Of a DNA stretch of 64,000 nucleotides, positions 45,041 to 52,667 are shown in pieces. The notes under the pieces were generated by a model, which saw only the letters and a program-made list of their open reading frames with translations, ran no database searches and was not told the origin of the DNA. The translations under genes and the position numbers were made by a program. The stretch is from contig NZ_MSJM01000001.1 in the NCBI RefSeq assembly GCF_001921845.1, forward strand, positions 1 to 64,000, in the 5' to 3' direction. The DNA comes from Streptococcus cuniculi. Lineage in GTDB: Bacteria; Bacillota; Bacilli; Lactobacillales; Streptococcaceae. Every line of letters starts with the position of its first letter. Position 1 is the first letter of the stretch.

Positions 45041-46015
45041 TTAGTTTGATACAGAAAGTTTTGAGGTATCAATGCCTAGTTTTTTAGCCATTTCTTCGTT
45101 CACATGTAGGTTAACCGTTTCTGGGTATTCGACTGCTGTCTTAGCAGGATCTGCCCCCTCGATTATCTTAATGGCCATTCTAGCAGTTTGACGACCCAGG
45201 GCTTCATAGTTGGTTCCAAAGGTCAACAAGCCTCCTTCATCGACCATGTCAGTTGATCCACCAATGACTGGTACCTTGTACTGCACAGACAACTCCCCAA
45301 TCATAGTCATGGTTGATGCAACCGTATTGTCTGTCGGAATAAAGACTGCATCCACCGATTTCATCAAGCTGGTCGCTGCATCCTGCACTTCATTGGTATT
45401 AGAAATCCCTTTGACCACCACCTTGTAGCCTGCTTTTTCTAGCAACGGTTTGGCTTCCTCCACCTGCACTTCTGAATTGCGTTCGCTCGTAGTATACAGG
45501 ATACCAACCGTTTTCGCATTCGGTACTGCTTGACCCAGCAGGTCAATCTGCTTTTCAATCGGTGCTTGGTCGCTCGTTCCTGTCAGCATGCCTCCTGGCT
45601 CCTTGATAGAGCTCACCAAATCAGCAGATAGCGGATCGGTCACCGCTGTAAAGAGGACTGGTGTATCGGTTGAAATGGTAGCCAAACTTTGAGCGGCTGG
45701 CGTTGCAATCGCTAGAATAATGTCATTGTCTCCCACTAATTGCTCTGAAATGGTTTGGAGATTGGCTTGATCCCCTTGAGCATTTTGGTAGTCAAGGCGA
45801 ATCTTTTCTCCGTCCTTGTAGCCATTTTCCGCCAATTCAGCCTCGAATCCTTTACGGGCTGCAGCAAGCGAATCATGTTCCATATACTGCAAAATCCCGA
45901 CTTTTACAGTATCACTATTTCCTTCCTTACTGTCTGATGACGAACAAGCTGTTAGAGCAAGGGCACTAAGGCCAATGATAGACACATTCCGCAAATATTT
46001 TCCGATTTTACTCAT
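45041..46015 (-). CDS. ABC transporter substrate-binding lipoprotein 2 (TrpX-like)
   Basis: 324 residues from ATG 46015 (GGGAGAAAACG upstream). Lipoprotein signal with lipobox LTAC. COG2984-type pattern: VGILQYMEHDSLAAARKGFE, YQNAQGDQANLQTISEQLV, FTAVTDPLSADLV, YTTSERNSEVQVEEAKPLL, and FIPTDNTVAS. Similar throughout to the upstream paralogue but clearly diverged, so the pair may bind different ligands for one permease. Confidence 0.88.
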   Translation of the reverse strand: MSKIGKYLRNVSIIGLSALALTACSSSDSKEGNSDTVKVGILQYMEHDSLAAARKGFEAELAENGYKDGEKIRLDYQNAQGDQANLQTISEQLVGDNDIILAIATPAAQSLATISTDTPVLFTAVTDPLSADLVSSIKEPGGMLTGTSDQAPIEKQIDLLGQAVPNAKTVGILYTTSERNSEVQVEEAKPLLEKAGYKVVVKGISNTNEVQDAATSLMKSVDAVFIPTDNTVASTMTMIGELSVQYKVPVIGGSTDMVDEGGLLTFGTNYEALGRQTARMAIKIIEGADPAKTAVEYPETVNLHVNEEMAKKLGIDTSKLSVSN

Positions 46016-46036
46016 AGACGTTTTCTCCCATATCAC

Positions 46037-47008
46037 TTATTTTCCTAATTCTTTAATCGTTGCTGGATCAATACCAACTGCTTTTGCCATTTCTTCATTG
46101 ACGGCAACGGCAGCTGTTTCAGGTGTTTTGACTGCCAAGTCAGCTGGCTTCTCCCCTTTTAAGATGCTAACGGCTAATTCACCCGCTTGGACACCAATTG
46201 CATGGTAGTCCACACCGTAAGTAAAGAGGGTCGCTTCTAAGACTGCTTCATCGCTCCCCATAGCTGGCACTTTCGCTTTCATGAGGACATCTCCGATAGT
46301 AGAAGCTGTCGAAGCAACTGTATTATCAGTCGGCAGGTAAATGGCATCCACTTGACCAGCTAGTGAGGTAACTGCTTGTTGCACATCATTAGTGGTCGTC
46401 ACAGTTTTAATCACGACTTTCATGCCCTTGTCTTCCAGCAATTTCTTTGCTTCCTTGGCCTGAACTTCTGAATTGACCTCGCTTGAATTGTAGAAAATTC
46501 CGAAGGTCTTAGCAGTTGGTACAACCTTAACCAACATCTCAATCTGTCCTGCCACATCCGTCGCATCTGTTGAGCCTGTCATGCTACCACCTGGAGATTT
46601 CAAAGAATCAACCAAGCCAGCTTCTACTGGATCAGTCACTGCTGTAAAGACTGACGGTGTGTCACTATCCGCACTTAACAAGGCTTGGGCAGCAGGGGTT
46701 GCAATCGCAAAGTTCACATTATTTTTTCCTGCTAATTGTTCGACCATGGTTTGCAGATTTGCCTGATCTCCTTGAGCATTTTGGTAGTCAACGGTTAGAT
46801 TTTTTCCTTCGGTGTAGCCCGCCTTATCAAGAGCTTCTAAGAAGCCTTTCCGAGCAGATGACAAGGCATCGTGCTCTGCGTATTGGATAATGCCAACCTT
46901 TACATTGTCACCATCTGTTGATGCTGATTTTTCTCCTGAACTGCACGCAACGAGTGCTAGTGCTGAAAGAACGGCTACTGAACCTGTAAAAAACTGTTTA
47001 AACCCCAT
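46037..47008 (-). CDS. ABC transporter substrate-binding lipoprotein 1 (TrpX-like)
   Basis: 323 residues, lipobox LVAC then SSGEK. Same family pattern as the next gene (VGIIQYAEHDALSSARKGF, YQNAQGDQANLQTMVEQLA, YNSSEVNSEVQAKEAKKLL, YLPTDNTVAST). First structural gene of the operon. A 445-nt leader with an intrinsic terminator and a short leader ORF precedes it. An ATG-proximal AAAGGAGATA provides ribosome binding. Confidence 0.9.
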   Translation of the reverse strand: MGFKQFFTGSVAVLSALALVACSSGEKSASTDGDNVKVGIIQYAEHDALSSARKGFLEALDKAGYTEGKNLTVDYQNAQGDQANLQTMVEQLAGKNNVNFAIATPAAQALLSADSDTPSVFTAVTDPVEAGLVDSLKSPGGSMTGSTDATDVAGQIEMLVKVVPTAKTFGIFYNSSEVNSEVQAKEAKKLLEDKGMKVVIKTVTTTNDVQQAVTSLAGQVDAIYLPTDNTVASTASTIGDVLMKAKVPAMGSDEAVLEATLFTYGVDYHAIGVQAGELAVSILKGEKPADLAVKTPETAAVAVNEEMAKAVGIDPATIKELGK

Positions 47009-47169
47009 GTTAGATATCTCCTTTATTTATAAATATGTAGTTTTCCTAGCCAGATGCTAGAAAGCAACGACCTTAAAATGAGCCAACATCCTCATCCTAT
47101 TTCTGACATTGAGCAAGTCGGGCGTCCCCTCCTTCCTCTCCAATACATAGTGACCTGCCAGGTCTGGAC

Positions 47170-47209
47170 TACAAAAACGGGACCGCCTTAGATACATCTA
47201 AACGGTCCC
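47170..47209 (-). terminator. Intrinsic terminator (attenuator) in the leader of the ABC operon
   Basis: On the minus strand GGGACCG (47203-47209) pairs with CGGTCCC (47179-47185), with an inner TTAGAT/TCTAA stem, followed by GTTTTTG. It lies about 160 nt before the first structural gene, inside the transcript. The inner arm (plus-strand 47186-47194) can also pair with 47358-47366 at the end of the leader ORF. Confidence 0.85.
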
Positions 47210-47356
47210 TCAATTCAAACTGTAAAATGAAAACAGACTGACTTGACGTGCCCTCTAGATCTATCATCTATGTAGGCATCGTCAAAACTACCACAGCCAC
47301 ATAGATACAAACGTAACGTTCCCGTGTTTGTATCCATGTTACCATGTCTACAAACA

Positions 47357-47419
47357 CTATCTAAAGTAGCTGTAGAAATATGTATGATTGGTTGATGTTA
47401 CATGACAACTCAATAACAT
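47357..47419 (-). CDS. Leader peptide with a Tyr/Phe cluster (putative attenuation peptide)
   Basis: A 20-codon ORF starting at ATG 47419, with TGGAGAA 7-9 nt upstream. It ends with the residues TYFYSYFR-stop, where five of six successive codons (TAT TTC TAC AGC TAC TTT) specify Tyr or Phe. The stop codon overlaps the sequence TTTAGATA, complementary to TATCTAA in the terminator. Known: such clusters in enteric phe and trp leaders let a stalled ribosome choose between terminator and antiterminator. Inferred: it senses charged Tyr/Phe tRNA. An overlapping ORF in another frame also exists. Confidence 0.55.
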   Translation of the reverse strand: MLLSCHVTSTNHTYFYSYFR

Positions 47420-47459
47420 ATCGTAGTTCTCCATTTCTCATTTCTTTAAGGTTATTAAA

Positions 47460-47488
47460 ATAATAAAACATTTTTATCCACTTGTCAA
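47460..47488 (-). promoter_or_regulatory. Promoter of the ABC transporter operon
   Basis: Minus-strand TTGACA (47483-47488) and TATTAT (47460-47465) are 17 bp apart. Transcription would start near 47453, giving a leader of about 445 nt. Confidence 0.8.
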
Positions 47489-47556
47489 GAATTTTTATAC
47501 ATAAATTGTCAGATTTTTCAATTTTTTTAACGAACCTGCTGACAGGACACTCAAAA

Positions 47557-47863
47557 GGCGGACAAAATCCGCCTCAGATTGAAGAAAAAATTCTTTTGCG
47601 CTACTTTTCTTAGGTGGTGCGGACGGTAGCGACTTCCTGCGGAATTCCATACCTAAATGTTGAGATGTTGAGCCTAGGGTCTCAACATTTCCGAGTATCG
47701 TCACTATCAGTAATGACGATACTTTTACCACAGCGAAAAGTAGCTGATGAGGCTCGCTTCGCTCGCGAAAATTGGAAATCGAATGTTGAGTGAGTAGAAC
47801 TTTTTTACTTGTTTAAATAGATTTTAAATCTATCTACGTTTTGAGGCGGACAAAATCCGCCTC
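47557..47863. repeat. Hairpin-rich intergenic block, includes right arm of the flanking inverted repeat
   Basis: It opens and closes with GGCGGACAAAATCCGCC (47557-47573 and 47847-47861), a hairpin repeated directly. Between them lie AAATGTTGAGA/TCTCAACATTT and GTATCGTCA/TGACGATAC hairpins. Also present is the right arm (47718-47787) of the inverted repeat that flanks the ABC locus. No credible gene is present. The copy at 47843-47863 can act as a terminator for the YlbF-like gene, although its T-run is weak. Confidence 0.75.
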
Positions 47864-47872
47864 TCATATTTT

Positions 47873-48211
47873 CTATAACAATTCATTCAAGGGTTTAAAA
47901 ATGATTTTTTCCAAATCCGCGATATAAACAGACAGTTGTTGCTGTTTGTGGAAGTATTCTGTCAATAAGGGATTCGCCTGAATCTTTTGGTTAAAGTCCT
48001 GCAAGCGTTGCTGCAAATCGTCTTCTGGCATCTGACCTGCCTGTAATTGATGTTGCACCTCACGCTGGAAAGCGACATAGTTTCCCAAAATTTCTTTAGC
48101 TTCTGGATTTTCTTCAATCGAAACCTTTGCGGCTTCAACTGCCCTGTATTCGGGTAGCTGACGAATGCTGCGTTCCAATTCATTTGCAATATCATAGATA
48201 TTTTGTGCCAT
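47873..48211 (-). CDS. YlbF/YmcA (DUF964) family protein
   Basis: 112 residues, almost entirely helical, with the family pattern IYDIANELERSIRQLPEYRA, EAKEILGNYVAFQREVQHQL and the helix after it. Known: YlbF and YmcA form a complex that guides RNase Y in Bacillus. A gene of this group usually sits between tyrA and aroA in streptococci. It is still coupled to tyrA here (9 nt apart), while aroA is now 18.5 kb away. Confidence 0.8.
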   Translation of the reverse strand: MAQNIYDIANELERSIRQLPEYRAVEAAKVSIEENPEAKEILGNYVAFQREVQHQLQAGQMPEDDLQQRLQDFNQKIQANPLLTEYFHKQQQLSVYIADLEKIIFKPLNELL

Positions 48212-48220
48212 AGTTGTCTC

Positions 48221-49324
48221 CTAATCTACGAAAACCTGATAGCTGGTCTGATCACGAATAATCCGTTCAGCCCGCTCCAAGTCCTCTTTATTTTTAAACG
48301 TAATCTGTAAAATACCATGAATGTCCGCCCGATTGTCCTCGTTGATACGGATATTCACGACCGAAATCCCCCGAAGCAACTCAAGAATGGTCAAAATCGT
48401 ATCTTCTTGGTCGGGGATATTGATGAAAAGGTCATAGAAACTATCCACCCCAGCTCGCTTATGGATTTCCATTTCCTTGCGAATCCGACGCCCTTGATCA
48501 AAAAACTGCCAGATGGCCTCCTCATCGCCTGCTTCTATCAACTGCTGGATGTCTTTTAGACGCTCACCAAACTCTGCCAAGCGCTCGACAATACTCGCCC
48601 GATTGGTCATGAGAATACTGGTCCACATGCCTGGCTCACTCTCTGCAATCCTCGTCATATCTCTGAAACCTCCCGCCGCAAAATGCTGGGTAAAGGGATG
48701 GTCTTTCCGATAATCGCCTGCCTGATTCATCAGACTGGAAGCTAAAATGTGAGGAAAATGCGAAATCTGGCTGGTCACACGGTCATGCTCTGCCGCATCA
48801 ATCTCAACAAAACGTGCATGAAGGCCTGAAAGCACCTCTTTCAAGCGCGGAATCGCATCCGCCTGGGTCAGACGACTGGGGGTGAGAATGTAGTAGGCAT
48901 TCTCAAACAAGTTGACATCGGCTGCAATGGCACCTGTCTTATGGCTCCCCGCCATGGGATGGCCACCGATAAAGTGAATGTTCCGTGCAGACAGGTAGGT
49001 CTCTGCCGCCTCCACAATGGCTTCCTTGGTCGACCCGGCATCGGTCACAAGCACCCCTTCTTTCAGAGGCAAGTTGGACAATTCCTCTAAAAAACGGATG
49101 GTCTGCTGAATGGGCACACAGAGAAAAATCATATCTGCTTCTGCTGCAAACTGGCTTAGATTGTCTGTTGCCTCATCCACAATTCCATGCTCCAAGGCAA
49201 TCATTCGAGACTGCTCGCCACGATTGTAGCCGACGATTCGATACTCTGGATGATCCCTACGAATCCCCAAGGCTAGCGAACTTCCAATCAAACCCAAACC
49301 TACGATATAAATGGTCTTTGTCAT
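48221..49324 (-). CDS. tyrA: Prephenate dehydrogenase
   Basis: 367 residues. NAD fold with IVGLGLIGSSLALGIRR and VGYNRGE, substrate region GGHPMAGSHKTGA with the catalytic His, and a C-terminal ACT domain (about 300-367) for Tyr feedback. It oxidatively decarboxylates prephenate to 4-hydroxyphenylpyruvate. It begins 2 nt after the aroC stop codon. Confidence 0.93.
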   Translation of the reverse strand: MTKTIYIVGLGLIGSSLALGIRRDHPEYRIVGYNRGEQSRMIALEHGIVDEATDNLSQFAAEADMIFLCVPIQQTIRFLEELSNLPLKEGVLVTDAGSTKEAIVEAAETYLSARNIHFIGGHPMAGSHKTGAIAADVNLFENAYYILTPSRLTQADAIPRLKEVLSGLHARFVEIDAAEHDRVTSQISHFPHILASSLMNQAGDYRKDHPFTQHFAAGGFRDMTRIAESEPGMWTSILMTNRASIVERLAEFGERLKDIQQLIEAGDEEAIWQFFDQGRRIRKEMEIHKRAGVDSFYDLFINIPDQEDTILTILELLRGISVVNIRINEDNRADIHGILQITFKNKEDLERAERIIRDQTSYQVFVD

Positions 49325-49326
49325 GT

Positions 49327-50493
49327 TTAAAATTCTTTCACAAATCTCCTGTGCTGCTCAACAGCTTCTCTTAGTTCTTCCATGTTGTCTGCCGAGAATT
49401 TCTCCATGATTTCTGTCGCAAGAACAGTAGCTACGACTGCTTCCATGACGACACCCGCCGCAGGTAAAGCCGTAGGATCTGATCGCTCCACCGTTGCCTT
49501 ATAAGGCTCATGCGTCTCAATATCAACAGACATCAAGGGTTTATAGAGTGTTGGAATCGGCTTCATCACTCCGCGAACGATAATGGGTTCGCCATTGGTC
49601 ATGCCTCCTTCAAAGCCACCGAGGTTATTGCTGGATCTGCGATAACCTGTCTCTTTTGACCAGACGATTTCATCCATGACCTGACTGCCTTTACGGTAGC
49701 CCGCTTGAAATCCTAGACCGAATTCCACCCCCTTAAAGGCATTGATGGATACGACAGCTTGAGCCATTTTCGCATCCAGCTTGCGGTCCCATTGAACATA
49801 GGAACCAAGCCCGACTGGCACACCGCCGACAATGGTCTCAACAATCCCACCGATGGTATCTCCGTCACGCTTGATTTGGTCAATATAGTCCTTGATTTCT
49901 TCCTCACGTTCTGGATTGACAATCGAAACTTCAGATTGACTGGCACGCATCCGAATGTCTGCTACTGTCAGCCCTTCTGGAACATCGATTTCTTTACCAC
50001 CAAAGACAACGACATGATTAGCAATGTCAATATCTAGTTCTGCCAGCAAGCGCTTCGCCACTGCACCGACCGCCACCCGCATCGTTGTCTCACGCGCGCT
50101 CGAGCGCTCTAGGGAATTACGCAAATCATCAAAACGATACTTGATGCCACCAACCAAGTCCGCATGTCCTGGTCGGGGATGGGTGATTCTGCGTTTGCTC
50201 TTTAAGCGATCCTCAATGTCTTCTACCGCCATAATATCCAACCATTTTTGATAGTCCTTATTGATGACGTGAAGCGTGATGGGAGCTCCTGTAGTCTTGC
50301 CATGTCGTACACCAGAAGTGATTTCTACTTGGTCTGTTTCAATCTGCATTCTAGCACCGCGACCATAACCACCCTGGCGGCGTTTCAAATCCGCATTGAT
50401 GTCTGCTGCTGTCAAGGTCAAGCCTGCTGGGACACCTTCGATAATCGCAGTCAAGCGCGGTCCATGAGATTCACCCGCTGTTAAATAACGCAT
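49327..50493 (-). CDS. aroC: Chorismate synthase
   Basis: 388 residues. Signatures [19 protein letters not shown] (His10 region), [15 protein letters not shown] and a C-terminal [14 protein letters not shown]. It makes chorismate from EPSP using reduced FMN. The start is directly adjacent to the stop of aroD. In many streptococci aroE and aroB lie between aroD and aroC. Here they do not. Confidence 0.95.
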   Translation of the reverse strand: MRYLTAGESHGPRLTAIIEGVPAGLTLTAADINADLKRRQGGYGRGARMQIETDQVEITSGVRHGKTTGAPITLHVINKDYQKWLDIMAVEDIEDRLKSKRRITHPRPGHADLVGGIKYRFDDLRNSLERSSARETTMRVAVGAVAKRLLAELDIDIANHVVVFGGKEIDVPEGLTVADIRMRASQSEVSIVNPEREEEIKDYIDQIKRDGDTIGGIVETIVGGVPVGLGSYVQWDRKLDAKMAQAVVSINAFKGVEFGLGFQAGYRKGSQVMDEIVWSKETGYRRSSNNLGGFEGGMTNGEPIIVRGVMKPIPTLYKPLMSVDIETHEPYKATVERSDPTALPAAGVVMEAVVATVLATEIMEKFSADNMEELREAVEQHRRFVKEF

Positions 50494-51168
50494 TTACTCC
50501 TCCAAGATATTCAAGATTTTGTGAACAGCCGACAAGGCAATTTGCCCTGGGGCACTAGCCTCATCAAGGCTTGCAAAGGTCCAGCAAGAGCCTGTAATCA
50601 CACCTGCCACACGCGATAATTTTCCTAAATGTCCCATAGACATGGTCGCATAGGCCTGCTCCGCATTCAGCGTCTTAAAGCCACGGGTATAGTTCATGAC
50701 ATCAAGGACATCCTGCTCTGTCTGTGCCATCACGGCCATCTTGACAACGGCAGGGGACAAACTGGTCAATTCAGACATGATTTCCATATAATTTTCAGGG
50801 GTTTCTTCAAAATTATGGTAACTCAAGACCAAGTTTGGAAAGTCCAGCATTTCCTCAAAGACTTCTTTGTGCGAATAATATTCAAAATCGATAAATTCAG
50901 GCTGGTAGAGACTTGCAATTTCTTTTAATAAATGGATATATTCCTCGTTTGTTAACTCAATATGTCCACCTTCACGGCTCATTCGTAGTGTAAAAATCAC
51001 TTCTCGACCCACAAATTTTTCAAAAACAGCTGGCGCAACGGTCAAGATTTCCTCCTTGGGAAGAAAGTCAGCCCGCCACTCAATGAGATCGGCAGCTGCT
51101 AATCGGTCTAAATCTATATTGGCAACGTCCTCGAGACTGCGAGGCATGATGGGAACTACAATTTTCAT
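50494..51168 (-). CDS. aroD: Type I 3-dehydroquinate dehydratase (biosynthetic copy)
   Basis: 224 residues. Catalytic Glu in [10 protein letters not shown], His in SYHNFEETP, Schiff-base Lys in VVKMAVMAQ, and the [10 protein letters not shown] loop. The first chorismate-pathway gene of this operon. Its ATG overlaps the stop codon of the rlmI-like gene (ATGA). Together with the copy at 32417 the window carries two AroD enzymes, one per pathway. Confidence 0.94.
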   Translation of the reverse strand: MKIVVPIMPRSLEDVANIDLDRLAAADLIEWRADFLPKEEILTVAPAVFEKFVGREVIFTLRMSREGGHIELTNEEYIHLLKEIASLYQPEFIDFEYYSHKEVFEEMLDFPNLVLSYHNFEETPENYMEIMSELTSLSPAVVKMAVMAQTEQDVLDVMNYTRGFKTLNAEQAYATMSMGHLGKLSRVAGVITGSCWTFASLDEASAPGQIALSAVHKILNILEE

Positions 51169-52328
51169 TTTTCTACCTGTATCGTAAAGACCTTGAGGTA
51201 ATTACTACTTTCATCTTTTTGATTGGACACAAAATCGCTCGGCAAGCGATAGGTCTCGAGATAGCGGTGCTTACAGCGACCGAATCCCTTTTCAATTTCT
51301 TTTTTAAATTTTTCAATCGGAACATTGGAAGCATTCGTTGATGCAATGATGATTCCTTTAGGACTTAAAATCTCTATGGATTGGGCAATCAACTGATGGT
51401 AATCCTTGGCTACAGAAAAGGTCTGTTTTTTGTTCCGCGCAAAACTTGGCGGGTCAAGGACAATCACATCATAGGTCAAGCCTTTGCGTTTGGCATATTT
51501 AAAATACTCAAAGACATCCATCACGATAAAGCGATGCTGGTCGACTGCTAACCCATTTGCCTGAAAATGGGCTTCTGACAATTCTTTTGACCGTTTGGCC
51601 AAGTCTACAGAGGTAGTCTCACGAGCTCCACCCATTGCAGCAGCAACTGAAAAAGCAGCTGTGTAAGAAAACATATTCAAGAGACTTTTTCCAGCAGCGA
51701 GTCCATCGACTAGTGCTCCTCGCACTTCGTGTTGGTCAAGGAAAATCCCTGTCATCAAGCCATTGTTCAAAAAGACCTGATAGGCCACCCCATTTTCAAA
51801 AACTGTCAATTCTTCAGGCGCTTCATCACCATAAAGGTAAGCTGATTCATAGTCCAGTCCCTTAAAGCGAATCTTTTCATAAGCTCCTAGAACATCTGGA
51901 TAAACTGCCTGAAAGGCTGCCACAATCTCATCCTTAATGGAATAGATATATTCATTATACCACGAAAAGACCGCATAATCCTGATAACGGTCAATGGTGA
52001 CACCACCAAAGCCATCGCCATCTTGATTAAACAAGCGGTAGGCTGTTGTTAGAGGCGAATGTTCATAGGATTGTCGCTTTTGTCTTGCTTCCAACAGCAA
52101 GGCTTGCATAAAATCCTGATTTATTGGCTCTTTCTTTCTCGAAATAAACCACCCTACCCCCTTGTTTTGCGCAGAAAGGTAGGCTTGCCCTATAAACTGT
52201 CCTTGGTGATTGACCAAATGAACGAGGGCGTTTTCTACCCCAAGATGAGGAAAATCACGTGCCTCCAGCACACAGATTCCCTGCTTTATTTTTCGCTCTA
52301 CAATGGGGCTTACTGTCAATTCTATCAT
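51165..52328 (-). CDS. RlmI-like class I SAM-dependent rRNA methyltransferase
   Basis: 387 residues. An N-terminal PUA domain (about 1-75) is followed by a linker and a Rossmann methyltransferase domain with [19 protein letters not shown] (SAM loop) and [13 protein letters not shown] (catalytic DPPSF-type motif). The family makes m5C in 23S rRNA. It lies upstream of aroD with 4-bp overlap, a linkage seen in streptococci. A promoter (TGTTATAAT; TATAAT at 52335-52340) precedes it. Confidence 0.86.
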   Translation of the reverse strand: MIELTVSPIVERKIKQGICVLEARDFPHLGVENALVHLVNHQGQFIGQAYLSAQNKGVGWFISRKKEPINQDFMQALLLEARQKRQSYEHSPLTTAYRLFNQDGDGFGGVTIDRYQDYAVFSWYNEYIYSIKDEIVAAFQAVYPDVLGAYEKIRFKGLDYESAYLYGDEAPEELTVFENGVAYQVFLNNGLMTGIFLDQHEVRGALVDGLAAGKSLLNMFSYTAAFSVAAAMGGARETTSVDLAKRSKELSEAHFQANGLAVDQHRFIVMDVFEYFKYAKRKGLTYDVIVLDPPSFARNKKQTFSVAKDYHQLIAQSIEILSPKGIIIASTNASNVPIEKFKKEIEKGFGRCKHRYLETYRLPSDFVSNQKDESSNYLKVFTIQVEK

Positions 52329-52334
52329 AACTTG

Positions 52335-52340
52335 ATTATA
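52335..52340 (-). promoter_or_regulatory. Extended -10 promoter of the rlmI-aroD-aroC-tyrA operon
   Basis: TTGTTATAATC on the minus strand, 7-12 nt upstream of the start codon region, gives a TGn extended -10 with a very short leader. The remaining space up to 52615 shows no gene or clear structure. Confidence 0.5.
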
Positions 52341-52615
52341 ACAAATTTTGCATGATATCTCAAAAAAACTTATCCTATTTACATGCTAAAGGTACGAAAA
52401 AAACGATTTTCAAGCTCTTATCTGCTACGATTGTTGATTGTTTACAAACGATTACTTGCCACGCAAACAAATAACCTTGTTCTGACTAAGCATTCACGAA
52501 CTAACATTAGCAATTGAAACTCCGCCATACTAGTCAAGAAAGTATCAAAAATCTACTTTTAAACACCTTTCCGTGTAAAAAACTTCTCTTACTAAGGAAT
52601 ATTTTAAAAATATGG

Positions 52616-52621
52616 TATAAT
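52616..52621 (+). promoter_or_regulatory. Extended -10 promoter of the LtaS-like gene
   Basis: ATGGTATAATGG has a TGn extended -10 about 46 nt upstream of the GTG start. No strong -35 is visible. Confidence 0.55.
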
Positions 52622-52667
52622 GGACTAAGATTTTGTGAAATGTACAATTACTAGAAAGGAAGCTCTT

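Noticed and set aside
47010..47453. T-box riboswitch for the ABC transporter
   Set aside because: The conserved TGG.ACCGCG antiterminator sequence is not present. The GGGACCG arm belongs to a plain terminator.
47495..47731. 78-codon minus-strand ORF in the hairpin block
   Set aside because: It crosses several hairpins and the promoter region and has no binding site. Treated as non-coding repeat.
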